This document shows, piece by piece, positions 29,880 to 38,771 of a DNA stretch of 64,000 nt. Where the stretch lies: assembly GCF_022788695.1 (NCBI RefSeq), contig NZ_CP085155.1:62001-126000 (forward strand), given 5' to 3'. The notes under the pieces are model-generated. The model ran no database searches. It had not been told where the DNA came from and saw nothing but the letters and a program-made list of their open reading frames with translations. Each line of letters opens with the position of its first letter. Position 1 is the stretch's first letter. The DNA comes from Pseudosulfitobacter sp. DSM 107133. Lineage in GTDB: Bacteria; Pseudomonadota; Alphaproteobacteria; Rhodobacterales; Rhodobacteraceae. The position numbers and the translations under genes were made by a program.

Positions 29880-31013
29880 ATGAAACCTATCAGACTGGGC
29901 ATGATCGGCGGCGGGAATGACGCGTTCATCGGCGGGGTGCACCGCATCGCGTCGCGCATTGACGGACGGTTTCAGCTGGTTGCCGGGGCGCTGTCGTCGA
30001 CGGCGGAGAAATCCAGGGCCTCGGGTGCGGCGCTAGGGCTGGCAGAGGATCGTTGCTATGGCGATTTCACCGAGATGGCGAAGCGCGAGGCCCGGTTGAA
30101 GGACGGGGTTGAGGCGGTGGCGATTGTCACGCCGAACCACGTGCATTACCCGGCGGCGCGCGAATTCCTGAAACGTGGCATCCATGTGATCTGTGACAAG
30201 CCGCTGACCTCGACCCTGGCGGATGCGAAAAAGCTGGTGGCTGCGGCGGAGAAGTCGGACGCGTTGTTTGTGCTGACGCATAATTACACCGGCTATCCGA
30301 TGGTCCGCCAAGCCCGTGAGATGGTGCGGCAGGGCGACATTGGGAATCTACGCGTTGTGCAGGTTGAGTACCCGCAGGACTGGCTGACCGATGCGGTCGA
30401 AGCCGATGGCAGCAAGCAGGCGGAATGGCGCACCGATCCGGAACGTTCCGGCGCGGGGGGCTGTGTGGGCGATATCGGCACGCACGCCTATAATCTGGCG
30501 CGCTTTGTCACGGGATTGCAGCTGGAAAGTCTGGCGGCTGATCTGAGCACCTTTGTCGAGGGGCGGCGGCTGGATGACAACGTGCATGTGATGCTGCGCT
30601 TTGACGGCGGGGCCAAGGGCATGTTGTGGTCGTCGCAGGTGGCGCCGGGCAATGAAAACGGTCTGCGGTTGCGGGTGTACGGCGACAAGGGCGGGCTGGA
30701 ATGGGCGCAGGAAGATCCGAATTACCTGTGGTTCACGCCCTTCGGCGCGCCAAAGCGTTTGCTGACCCGCAACGGGGCTGGTGCGACTGCGGGCAATCAA
30801 GGGGCCTCGCGCATTCCGCCGGGACACCCCGAGGGCTATCTTGAAGGGTTCGCGAATATCTACAACGAGGCGGCGGACCTGATCGTCGCGGCGCGGGATG
30901 GCAAGACGCCGGATCACCTGTTGCCGACGGTGCAGGACGGGCTGGAAGGGGTCGCCTTTATCGACGCCTGTGTGCGCTCGTCGAAGCGTGATGCGGCGTG
31001 GGTCAAGCTATGA
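29880..31013 (+). CDS. Gfo/Idh/MocA family oxidoreductase
   Basis: The ATG at 29880, just after the preceding TGA, is preferred over an in-frame TTG inside that stop region; this gives 377 residues. The N-terminal Rossmann nucleotide-binding motif is G-M-I-G-G-G-N-D-A-F-I-G. The family E-K-P motif appears as C-D-K-P-L-T. The G-C-V-G-D-I-G-T-H-A-Y-N-L segment carries the usual catalytic Asp and His. Members oxidise or reduce sugars and inositols with NAD(P). Its place between the TIM-barrel gene and the importer suggests oxidation of the imported sugar or its isomer. It overlaps the ABC ATPase gene by ATGA. Confidence 0.9.
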   Translation: MKPIRLGMIGGGNDAFIGGVHRIASRIDGRFQLVAGALSSTAEKSRASGAALGLAEDRCYGDFTEMAKREARLKDGVEAVAIVTPNHVHYPAAREFLKRGIHVICDKPLTSTLADAKKLVAAAEKSDALFVLTHNYTGYPMVRQAREMVRQGDIGNLRVVQVEYPQDWLTDAVEADGSKQAEWRTDPERSGAGGCVGDIGTHAYNLARFVTGLQLESLAADLSTFVEGRRLDDNVHVMLRFDGGAKGMLWSSQVAPGNENGLRLRVYGDKGGLEWAQEDPNYLWFTPFGAPKRLLTRNGAGATAGNQGASRIPPGHPEGYLEGFANIYNEAADLIVAARDGKTPDHLLPTVQDGLEGVAFIDACVRSSKRDAAWVKL

Positions 31014-32518
31014 GCGAAACCCGTGCCCTCACGCTGGCTGATGTCTGCCGGAGTTTCGGGCCGGTGCAGGTGTTGCACGACATCAACCTGACCCTGCGAC
31101 CCGGCGAGGTGCACGCCCTGATCGGAGAGAACGGGGCGGGCAAATCGACGGCGATGAAGATCATGTCGGGCTATCTGGAGCCGACGAAGGGGCAGGTGAA
31201 GCTGGACGATGCGCCGGTGCGCTTTGCCTCTTCGCAACAGGCCGAGGCGCAGGGGGTTGTGCTGATCCATCAGGAGTTCAACCTGGCGGATCAGCTGAGC
31301 GTGGAGCAGAACATCTTTCTGGGGCACGAGAAACGGCGTGGTCTGTTCCTGGACAAGGGGTGGATGCAGGCCGAGACGCGCAGGCTGCTGGACCGGCTGA
31401 ACTGCAAGGTGTCGCCCACTGCGCGGGTCCGCGACATTTCCAATGCGGACAAACAGATGGTCGAGATCGCCAAGGCGCTGTCGCGGCGCGCGCAGGTGTT
31501 GATCATGGATGAGCCCACCGCCGTACTGACCGAGCGCGAGGCGGAGGTGCTGTTCGAGCAGGTGGAGCGGCTGAAGGCCGAGGGGGTGGCGATCCTGTTC
31601 ACATCGCACAAGCTGGATGAGGTGAAGCGGATCTCGGACCGGATCACGGTATTGCGCGACGGGCATGTGGTGGCGCAGGGCATGACGACCGAATTCAACG
31701 AGGACCAGATGGCCGAAGCGATGGTGGGGCGCGATGTGTCGTCACTCTATCCGGTGCGCACGGCCGCCGTCAGCGATGAGCCGGCGCTGGAGGTCAAAGG
31801 GCTGAACGTGCCGGGCTATGCCCGTGACATCAGCTTTACCCTGCGCAAGGGCGAGATACTGGGGATTTCCGGGCTGATCGGCTCGGGCCGTACCGAGGCG
31901 ATGGAGGGGCTGACGGGGCTGCGCAGCGCGCAGGGCGATGTGCGCATCAATGGCAAGCCCGTCACCCTGCGGTCGCCGCAACAGGCGCAGGCGGCGGGGC
32001 TGTGCTACCTGACCGAGGATCGCAAGGGCCGGGGGCTGCTGCTGCAAAAGGGGATGCGCGAAAACCTGACCCTGCAGGCGCTGCCGGAGTTCACCAACTG
32101 GCTGATAGATCACAAGGCGGAAGACGCGGCGCTGACACGGGCGATTGCCGATTTCGACATCCGCTGCCCGACCCGCGAGGTGCTGGTGGGCAACCTGTCG
32201 GGGGGCAACCAGCAAAAGCTGCTGATCGCCAAGATCATGCTGACCGAACCGGATATCGTCATCATCGACGAGCCGACGCGGGGCATCGACATCGGCACCA
32301 AGCAACAGATTTACGAATTCATCCATGCGCTGTCGGCGGCGGGCAAATCCATCATCGTGGTCAGTTCCGAGATGCAGGAGGTCATTGGCCTTGCGGATCG
32401 GGTGCTGGTCATGCGGCTGGGGACCATCGCGGGCGAAGTCAGCGGAGATGACATGACAGAAGACAAGATCGTGCGGCTCGCCATGGGTCTGGGCGCGAAC
32501 AGGCAAGAGGTACTTTGA
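31010..32518 (+). CDS. Sugar ABC transporter ATP-binding protein (RbsA/XylG type)
   Basis: This 502-residue protein has two fused nucleotide-binding domains, typical of CUT2 sugar importers. The first domain has Walker A G-E-N-G-A-G-K-S-T and Walker B L-I-M-D-E-P-T. Its signature is degenerate (S-N-A-D-K-Q-M-V-E-I-A). The second has a degenerate Walker A (G-L-I-G-S-G-R-T-E) but a proper signature L-S-G-G-N-Q-Q-K and Walker B I-I-D-E-P-T-R-G-I-D-I-G. This asymmetry is normal for RbsA/XylG/MglA. It energises uptake through the permease and binding protein encoded next. Start and stop codons overlap the neighbours. Confidence 0.95.
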   Translation: MSETRALTLADVCRSFGPVQVLHDINLTLRPGEVHALIGENGAGKSTAMKIMSGYLEPTKGQVKLDDAPVRFASSQQAEAQGVVLIHQEFNLADQLSVEQNIFLGHEKRRGLFLDKGWMQAETRRLLDRLNCKVSPTARVRDISNADKQMVEIAKALSRRAQVLIMDEPTAVLTEREAEVLFEQVERLKAEGVAILFTSHKLDEVKRISDRITVLRDGHVVAQGMTTEFNEDQMAEAMVGRDVSSLYPVRTAAVSDEPALEVKGLNVPGYARDISFTLRKGEILGISGLIGSGRTEAMEGLTGLRSAQGDVRINGKPVTLRSPQQAQAAGLCYLTEDRKGRGLLLQKGMRENLTLQALPEFTNWLIDHKAEDAALTRAIADFDIRCPTREVLVGNLSGGNQQKLLIAKIMLTEPDIVIIDEPTRGIDIGTKQQIYEFIHALSAAGKSIIVVSSEMQEVIGLADRVLVMRLGTIAGEVSGDDMTEDKIVRLAMGLGANRQEVL

Positions 32519-33516
32519 TGACTGCCACCGAAACACAATCAAGCAGGGCGTCAACAGGCGTGAACCTGAAGGTGCTGGGGCCTATTCTGGCGCTGGTCGT
32601 TCTGGTTGTCGTTGGTGCCGCGCTGAACGGGAATTTCCTGAGCGCGGCCAATATCACCAACGTTCTGTCGCGGTCCGCCTTTATCGGGATTATCGCGGTT
32701 GGCATGACATTTGTCATCACGGCCGGCGGGCTGGACCTGTCGGTTGGGTCGATGGCGGCCTTTATCGCGGGGCTGATGATTTTGGTGATGAACGCGATGC
32801 TGCCTGCGATGGGGCCGGGCTGGCCGCTGGTTTTCGTGGGCATGCTCACGGCGATGGTGGCAGGGACGCTGGCCGGGTTCGTGAACGGGTTCCTGATCAC
32901 CACCATGCGGATCGAGGCGTTTATCGTGACGCTGGGGACGATGGGCATTTACCGCAGTCTGGTCACGTGGTTGGCCGATGGCGGCACGCTCTCGCTGGAT
33001 TTCGGGATGCGCTCGGTGATCCGGCCGATCTATTTTGACGGTATTCTTGGGATCAGCTGGCCGATTATCGTCTTTGCGCTGGTGGCGATCATCGGCGAGC
33101 TGGTGATGCGGCGCGCCGCGTTCGGTCGCCATGCGGCGGCGGTCGGGTCCAACGATCAGGTGGCGCGCTATTCATCGGTCAACGTCAACCGCGTGCGGAT
33201 GCTGACCTATGTCTTTCTCGGCATCCTCGTCGGGGTGGCGACGATCATGTATGTCCCGCGCCTTGGCTCGGCGTCGCCCAGCACCGGCGTGCTGTGGGAA
33301 CTGGAAGCCATCGCGGCGGTGATCATTGGGGGCACCATGCTCAAGGGCGGTTTCGGCCGCGTCTGGGGCACGGTGATCGGCGTGCTGATCCTGTCGCTGA
33401 TCGACAATATTCTGAATTTGACGGATGGCGTGTCGCCCTATCTGAACGGGGCCATACAGGGTGTCATCATCATTCTGGCCGTCATCCTGCAACGCGACAA
33501 GAAGGCGGAGAGCTGA
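32518..33516 (+). CDS. Sugar ABC transporter permease (RbsC/XylH type)
   Basis: This 332-residue polytopic membrane protein has the family segments G-M-T-F-V-I-T-A-G-G-L-D-L-S-V-G-S near residues 62-78 and G-G-T-M-L-K-G-G-x-G-R-V-W-G-T in the C-terminal half. The ATG overlaps the ATPase stop by one base (TGATG). It forms the transmembrane channel of the CUT2 importer, probably as a homodimer. The short N-terminal tail is polar and cytosolic. Confidence 0.94.
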   Translation: MTATETQSSRASTGVNLKVLGPILALVVLVVVGAALNGNFLSAANITNVLSRSAFIGIIAVGMTFVITAGGLDLSVGSMAAFIAGLMILVMNAMLPAMGPGWPLVFVGMLTAMVAGTLAGFVNGFLITTMRIEAFIVTLGTMGIYRSLVTWLADGGTLSLDFGMRSVIRPIYFDGILGISWPIIVFALVAIIGELVMRRAAFGRHAAAVGSNDQVARYSSVNVNRVRMLTYVFLGILVGVATIMYVPRLGSASPSTGVLWELEAIAAVIIGGTMLKGGFGRVWGTVIGVLILSLIDNILNLTDGVSPYLNGAIQGVIIILAVILQRDKKAES

Positions 33517-33559
33517 GAACAGCCCTTCGGGAGACCATGGTAAACAGAGGAGATAAGCC

Positions 33560-34504
33560 ATGAAATTTGCGAAAATTACGGCGGCCGCACTGGCGGCGAC
33601 ACTGGCGATGCCGGTGCTGGCACAGGAAACCAAGGTCATCGGGGTGTCGATCCCGGCGGCAACGCACGGCTGGGCGGGCGGCATGAACTTTCACGCGCAA
33701 CAGGCGGTGGACCGGCTGGAGAAGGTCTATCCGGAACTGGATTTCGTGCTGGCAACCGCATCTGACCCGGCCAAACAGGTCAACGACATCGAAGACATGC
33801 TGGCCACGCGCAACATCAGCGCGCTGGTGGTTCTGCCCTTTGAATCCGAGCCGCTGACCAGCCCGGTCAAGGCGGTTGCAGACAGCGGCGCGTGGGTGAC
33901 GGTGGTTGACCGTGGTCTTGCCATTCCCGGTATCGAGGATCTGTATGTGGCCGGTGACAACCCCGGCTTTGGCAAGGTATCGGGCGAATACATGGCCTCG
34001 GCCATGCCCGATGGCGGCGATATCGTGGTGTTCCGCGGCATCCCGACCACCATCGACAACGAGCGCGTCGAAGGCTTTCAGAGCGCGATTGACGGGTCGG
34101 GTATCAACATTCTGGCAATGGAACACGGCAACTGGAACCGTGACGACAGTTTCACCGTGATGCAGGATTTTCTGTCGAAATACGACAAGATCGACGCGGT
34201 CTGGGCATCGGATGACGACATGGCCATCGGTGTGCTGGCGGCCATCGAACAATCGGGGCGCGACGATATCAAGTTTGTGCTGGGCGGTGCAGGCATGAAG
34301 GAAATGGTGGCCAAGGTGCGCGACGGCGATCCGATGATTCCGGCGGACGTGACCTATCCGCCGTCGATGATTGCCACGGCGATTGAAATGACAGCGGTGG
34401 GCATGACGTCAACCGCGCCTGTTTCGGGCACCTTCACCATCGGGTCGGTCCTGATCACGCAAGAGAACGCCGCTGACTTTTACTACGAAGACAGCCCGTT
34501 CTGA
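33560..34504 (+). CDS. Sugar ABC transporter substrate-binding protein
   Basis: The product has 314 residues. A clear Sec signal peptide (positive start, hydrophobic core, cleavage after A-M-P-V-L-A) leads into a periplasmic-binding-protein type 1 fold of the ribose/xylose family: I-G-V-S-I-P, L-V-V-L-P-F-E-S-E, D-N-x-G-F-G and W-A-S-D-D-D-M-A-I-G. A strong GAGGAG ribosome binding site precedes it. It captures the sugar in the periplasm for the ATPase/permease pair upstream. It is the last gene of the operon, and a hairpin follows. Confidence 0.94.
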   Translation: MKFAKITAAALAATLAMPVLAQETKVIGVSIPAATHGWAGGMNFHAQQAVDRLEKVYPELDFVLATASDPAKQVNDIEDMLATRNISALVVLPFESEPLTSPVKAVADSGAWVTVVDRGLAIPGIEDLYVAGDNPGFGKVSGEYMASAMPDGGDIVVFRGIPTTIDNERVEGFQSAIDGSGINILAMEHGNWNRDDSFTVMQDFLSKYDKIDAVWASDDDMAIGVLAAIEQSGRDDIKFVLGGAGMKEMVAKVRDGDPMIPADVTYPPSMIATAIEMTAVGMTSTAPVSGTFTIGSVLITQENAADFYYEDSPF

Positions 34505-34516
34505 TCTGCGCAAACC

Positions 34517-34544
34517 GGTCGAGGGGCTTTTGTGCCCTTCGACC
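34517..34544. terminator. Hairpin between convergent operons, possible bidirectional terminator
   Basis: A 10-bp inverted repeat (34517-34526 with 34535-34544, one G-U pair, 8-nt loop) lies 12 nt after the binding-protein stop. It is in the 142-nt space between the sugar operon and the converging P450 gene. There is no T-run, so intrinsic termination would be weak. Confidence 0.45.
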
Positions 34545-34646
34545 ACCTTCCGGCACGCAGCGCGCCGGGTGGGTTGAACCGCGTCGGCCAACGCCTTTTG
34601 GCCACCTTGCTGTTCGCAAGATCGCTGTTGAAAAGCTGCGCTGGAA

Positions 34647-36947
34647 TTACAGCGCGATCTTGATCGGCGTGCCATCCGCCGAGCGCGAGCAGCAACTCAT
34701 CATCCGGCGGCTCTCTTGTCGCTCTGCGCGTGTCAGCACCATGTCGCGATGGTCGATCTTTCCCTCTACGACGTCGACCTCGCAAGAGCCGCAAAGCCCT
34801 TCGCGGCAGTCACAGGGTACGTCAACACCCGCTGCCTGAATGACATCCAGCAGGGTTCTATCGCGCGGCACCGTCAGTGTGAGACCCGAGTCGACAAGCT
34901 GAACATCGAAGGGAATTTCGTCTTCGGGGGCCAGTCCGGCGGCTGTGCTGCTGAAATGTTCAGACCGGAATGTGCCTTGGGGTAAATCCGCCGCAAGAGC
35001 CTCAAGCGCGGTCAGCAGACCAGCGGGACCACAGGCATAGATTTGCCCACCGTCAGGCAGGTCTTGTATCAGCGCAGGAAGGTTCGCTCTTGTACCTTCA
35101 TCGGTCACATGCACCGTCAGGGCAGGGCCGTGATCGCGTGCCAGACGATCCAGAAACGCCATTCTTGCACGCGACCGCCCGGCATAGTGCAGCGTGTAAC
35201 TGGCCCCGAGGGTCTTCAGACGCTCTGCCATGGCGATGACTGGTGTGATCCCTATCCCGCCTGCGATCAGCATGTAATGCGATGCCCCCGTGTCCAGCCG
35301 AAAGAGGTTCGCAGGGCCGCGCAGGCCAATTTCCATTCCCGTGCGCAGCGTGTCGTGAATGTGGCACGACCCGCCCTTGCCAGCCGCTTCGCGTAGAATT
35401 GCAACCCGATAGGTGCCGTCGTCAGGCGCACCGCAAAGCGAATATTTGCGGTCGAAACCGCCCACGCACAGCTCGACATGAGACCCCGGCGTCCATTCGG
35501 GCAGCGCGCGCCCGTCTGCCGATCCCAGTGCCAGACCCAGCACCCCGTCGGCCTCGTGCCGGATGTCGGTAACGCGGACCCGGCGTGCAATATCGCGGCG
35601 CTCAGGGGCACCCACGGCAAATTCGCAGCGCGGCTGCAAGCACAGGGCATCGGCCCGTTCAGGGTTTGATGCGGGGTTCCATTCAACCCACAGGGCATCT
35701 GGCCCACGGAACGACATGTTTGGCATATAGCTGAAATCCTGCTTTGCCAGTCGCAGATGCGGCAAGCGCCGCGAGACCTCTTCGAGGAAAATCCGCATCT
35801 CCATACGGCCGATGTTCTTGCCCATACATTGATGCGCGCCATAGCCGAAAGTCAGGTGATCGACAGCATTGTCGCGGTAGATATCGAATGTTTCGCCATT
35901 CTCGAAATGTCGCGGGTCGCGGTTGCCGCTGGCCTGCACGATCAACAGCTTGGCCCCTTCGGGCAGATCCACGCCACCCACCGAGGCGGGGGCTGTTGTT
36001 TGCCGTCGCCACGCCACGATAGACCCCGCATAGCGCAGGCACTCTTCGACGGCGTTGGGGATAAGTGCGGGATTGGCGCAGACATCCTCCCAGGCAGAGC
36101 GGTGTGTCAGAAGCGTTTTGAACATGTTGGCCGAGGCCAGCGACGTTGTTTCGTGAGCGGCCACGATAATCGCCATCATCATCGAATGAACATAGCTGTC
36201 TGTCACCACGTCGGGGCGTTTGGCGTTCATACGAATGGTGTGATGCATCCAGCCGGTGCCGTCGGTTTGCGCCCGCATTTTCTTGATCACGGCACCGGCG
36301 TATTGCCAGAACCGCCCGACTTCGTCCGCGACCTGCGACTGCTGTTCTTTCGAGGGCCGCCCCCATGTGTTCACTGAATGGGCCAGCGAGAATGTGCGCA
36401 GCGTGTCGATCTCGTCCTCGGGCACACCCAGGAAGTGCAGCGCGACCAGCAGCGGCACCTCGTACAACAGCGCCTCGACCAGATTCGCGCGCCCGTCGTC
36501 GATAATGGCATCAATTCTTTCGCGCGTCAGGCTGCGTATCATGGCGTGATGATGTTCGAGGTTCTCCGGCAGGAAGTGGTCCAGCAGCAACCGGCGACGT
36601 TCCAGATGGGCAGGCTCGTCCTCGTTCACCAGCGTGCGGTCCATGCCATAGTCGTAGCTGCGCAAGATCCGCAGGGCCTCATCGGTGGGGGGAGAGATTT
36701 TTTCAAGCACATTGCGCGGCGAAAACAGCACAGGGTCGCGAAACACCGCCTTGATATCGTGGTAGCGGGTGACGACCCAATAGCCCAGCCTGGGTGCATA
36801 AAAGACCGGATTTTGTGCCCGCGCCCAGGCCAGCGCCTGTGCCGGATCGGTCTGATAGGGGGTGTCAAAAGGATCGAATTCACGCGCCATTGCGGCCGGA
36901 TCGCCCATTGGGCAGCCGCGTTGGTCTGTCTGGTTGCGCCCGATCAT
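34647..36947 (-). CDS. Self-sufficient cytochrome P450 (CYP116B type): P450-reductase-ferredoxin fusion
   Basis: The product has 766 residues in three linked parts. The P450 part has the I-helix motif A-A-H-E-T-T-S, an E-x-x-R pair, and heme loop F-G-Y-G-A-H-Q-C-M-G-K-N (Cys 374). A phthalate-dioxygenase-reductase-like part follows, with R-K-Y-S-L for flavin, G-G-I-G-I-T-P-V and Y-A-C-G-P for NAD(P)H. The C-terminus is a plant-type 2Fe-2S ferredoxin with C-x4-C-x2-C and a late Cys. This is the P450RhF/CYP116B layout, in which electrons pass from NAD(P)H via FMN and the FeS centre to heme in one chain. A GGGAGGG site precedes the ATG. It follows the hpa genes on the same strand after a 170-nt gap, so an aromatic substrate, perhaps a phenylacetate or phenol, is plausible but unproven. 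Confidence 0.93.
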   Translation of the reverse strand: MIGRNQTDQRGCPMGDPAAMAREFDPFDTPYQTDPAQALAWARAQNPVFYAPRLGYWVVTRYHDIKAVFRDPVLFSPRNVLEKISPPTDEALRILRSYDYGMDRTLVNEDEPAHLERRRLLLDHFLPENLEHHHAMIRSLTRERIDAIIDDGRANLVEALLYEVPLLVALHFLGVPEDEIDTLRTFSLAHSVNTWGRPSKEQQSQVADEVGRFWQYAGAVIKKMRAQTDGTGWMHHTIRMNAKRPDVVTDSYVHSMMMAIIVAAHETTSLASANMFKTLLTHRSAWEDVCANPALIPNAVEECLRYAGSIVAWRRQTTAPASVGGVDLPEGAKLLIVQASGNRDPRHFENGETFDIYRDNAVDHLTFGYGAHQCMGKNIGRMEMRIFLEEVSRRLPHLRLAKQDFSYMPNMSFRGPDALWVEWNPASNPERADALCLQPRCEFAVGAPERRDIARRVRVTDIRHEADGVLGLALGSADGRALPEWTPGSHVELCVGGFDRKYSLCGAPDDGTYRVAILREAAGKGGSCHIHDTLRTGMEIGLRGPANLFRLDTGASHYMLIAGGIGITPVIAMAERLKTLGASYTLHYAGRSRARMAFLDRLARDHGPALTVHVTDEGTRANLPALIQDLPDGGQIYACGPAGLLTALEALAADLPQGTFRSEHFSSTAAGLAPEDEIPFDVQLVDSGLTLTVPRDRTLLDVIQAAGVDVPCDCREGLCGSCEVDVVEGKIDHRDMVLTRAERQESRRMMSCCSRSADGTPIKIAL

Positions 36948-37117
36948 AAGTCACCCTCCCTTTTGGCGCCCGGCCATGGAGATGGCCAATTTATGAGCGG
37001 CGCCGAGCGTGGTTTGGCGTTGGTTCTGAGCACACCATGGTCTATGCGGCACGGGACTGGCTACTGTTTTTTCGTGTGAAACAGCCGCGGAATATCCAGG
37101 ATGAATGGGTCCAGAGC
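36948..37117 (-). promoter_or_regulatory. Gap between hpaH and the P450 gene with inverted repeat
   Basis: This is the only sizeable gap inside the aromatic cluster. It holds a 6-bp stem with 4-nt loop at 36972-36987, close upstream of the P450 ribosome binding site. The P450 may have its own promoter here or be read through from hpaH; I see no convincing -35/-10 pair. Confidence 0.3.
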
Positions 37118-37918
37118 CTAGGCGAAAGAGAGTTCGACATCACCGAAATCACCGAAATCGGCGGTGATCGCGCTGCCCGACGGGCATTCGACGGGGCGGA
37201 TGAAACTGCCCGACAGGATCACCTGACCGGGTTCGATGCTTTGCCCGTATTGCGCCATGCGGCGGGCCAGCCAGACGACGCTTTCCACCGGATCGTTCAG
37301 CACGCCGGCCCCCAGGCCGGTTTCTTCGACCGCGCCGTCGCGCGTGGTGATCGCACCCACCCAGCGCAGGTCAAAGGCATCAACCGCGTGGCGTTGCGGG
37401 CCCAGCACGATACCGGCATTGGCGGCATTGTCGCTGATGGTGTCAAAAACGCTGCGGGTCTTGCCGGTTTCGCCGTCGACACGCACAATCCGTGTGTCCA
37501 GAATTTCGATAGACGGGGCGACATAATCGGTGGCCGCGATCACATCGGCGCGGGTCACATCGGCACCGCCAATGGCGGATTTCATGACAAAGGCGATCTC
37601 GGCCTCGATCCGCGGTTGGATAAACCGGCCCGCGGGCACGGTGGTGCCGTGGTCGAATGCCATATCGTCGAACAGAATACCGCTGTCGGGAATGTCGATC
37701 CCCAGCGCATATTGCATCGCCTTCGAGGTCAGGCCGATTTTCCAGCCGATCACCTTGCGACCCCGCGCCAGCTTGGCCGCGCAAATCGCGTTCTGAACCG
37801 CATAGGCATCATCCATCCCGATGTCGGGATGGCGCAGGCTGAGCAGGCCGATCTGGTCGCGGCTGTCTTCTGCTGCCAGCAGGTCGGCGGCGGCGCGGGC
37901 GTGGTCCTGAGGGGTCAT
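37118..37918 (-). CDS. hpaH: 2-oxo-hept-3-ene-1,7-dioate hydratase
   Basis: This 266-residue protein has the usual length and the hydratase-family segments: G-W-K-I-G-L-T-S-K-A-M-Q near residue 60, P-R-I-E-A-E-I-A-F with metal-ligand glutamates, and S-G-S-F-I-R-P-V near the C-terminus. HpaH adds water to 2-oxo-hept-3-ene-1,7-dioate late in the homoprotocatechuate meta-cleavage pathway. The MhpD-type hydratases are close relatives, but the neighbouring hpaD, hpaE and hpaF genes point to HpaH. Its start overlaps the stop of the FAH-family gene by four bases, so the two are coupled. Confidence 0.9.
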   Translation of the reverse strand: MTPQDHARAAADLLAAEDSRDQIGLLSLRHPDIGMDDAYAVQNAICAAKLARGRKVIGWKIGLTSKAMQYALGIDIPDSGILFDDMAFDHGTTVPAGRFIQPRIEAEIAFVMKSAIGGADVTRADVIAATDYVAPSIEILDTRIVRVDGETGKTRSVFDTISDNAANAGIVLGPQRHAVDAFDLRWVGAITTRDGAVEETGLGAGVLNDPVESVVWLARRMAQYGQSIEPGQVILSGSFIRPVECPSGSAITADFGDFGDVELSFA

Positions 37919-38769
37919 ACCGCTTCGTCCTCGACGGTGTTGCGCAGGGTGCCGATGCCGTTCACTTCAACCTCGACCACGTCGCCGGGTTTCAGGTATT
38001 GCGGCGGGTCCAGCCGCGCGCCCGATCCTGTCGGCGTGCCGGTCACGATAATGTCGCCCGGTTCCAGCGTCATGAAGGTCGAGATATATTCGATCTCGCG
38101 GCGGATCGGATGCATCATGCGGCTGAGCACATCATCCTGACGGACCTCGCCATTCACCCGCGTGATGATGCGCGCGTCGTCCAGCTGTGCAGCATCGGTG
38201 AAGGGCACCAGCCACGGGCCGATCGAACCCGAGTTGTCCCAGTTCTTGCCCTGCGTAACGTTGAATTTGGCGTGGCGCACCCAATCGCGGATCGTACCCT
38301 CGTTGCACAGGGTCAGCGCTGCGATGTGGTCATAGGCGTTTTCCTGCGAAATCCGGCGCCCGCCCTTGCCGATCACGATGGCCACCTCGCCCTCGTAATC
38401 CAGCGTGTGGTTTTCCGGCGGGCGGATCAGCGAGCGGTCATGGCCGGTAAAGCCGCTGGCAAAGCGCGGAAACAGCGACATGTATTTCGGCTGTTCGCTG
38501 CCGTCCTTGTATTCGGCGTTGCGGTCGGGAAAGTTCACGCCGACGCAGAGGATACGGCGGACATTGGGCATGACCATTTCGTATTGCACGTCGCGATGGG
38601 TTACCCCCTTGCCCTCGGCCACTTTGGCCAGCACGTCCAGACCGTCGGCCTGCACCGCGTCAAACAGCGTTGGCCAATCGGGGAATGAATCGTTCAGGGC
38701 GATCATGCCCGTGTCGGTGACGGCACCGTAAAAGGTTTCGCCGCCGGATGTGTAGGTTGCAAAGCGCAT
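37915..38769 (-). CDS. Fumarylacetoacetate hydrolase family protein, probable OPET decarboxylase/isomerase (HpaG-like)
   Basis: The product has 284 residues, a single FAH domain. The family core is visible: L-C-V-G-V-N-F, L-D-Y-E-G-E-V-A-I-V-I-G-K-G with metal-binding glutamates, and the late G-D-I-I-V-T-G-T-P-T-G-S-G. In this operon the missing step between HpaE/HpaF and HpaH is decarboxylation of 5-oxo-pent-3-ene-1,2,5-tricarboxylate, which HpaG carries out. E. coli HpaG is a two-domain protein of about 430 residues; a single-domain form like this one may work as a dimer. The precise reaction is inferred from operon position. The gene sits 2 nt after the semialdehyde dehydrogenase gene. Confidence 0.82.
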   Translation of the reverse strand: MRFATYTSGGETFYGAVTDTGMIALNDSFPDWPTLFDAVQADGLDVLAKVAEGKGVTHRDVQYEMVMPNVRRILCVGVNFPDRNAEYKDGSEQPKYMSLFPRFASGFTGHDRSLIRPPENHTLDYEGEVAIVIGKGGRRISQENAYDHIAALTLCNEGTIRDWVRHAKFNVTQGKNWDNSGSIGPWLVPFTDAAQLDDARIITRVNGEVRQDDVLSRMMHPIRREIEYISTFMTLEPGDIIVTGTPTGSGARLDPPQYLKPGDVVEVEVNGIGTLRNTVEDEAV

Positions 38770-38771
38770 GT

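Noticed and set aside
36378..38688. Plus-strand frames opposite the P450, hydratase and FAH genes
   Set aside because: Antisense shadows; the minus-strand products are full-length recognised enzymes.
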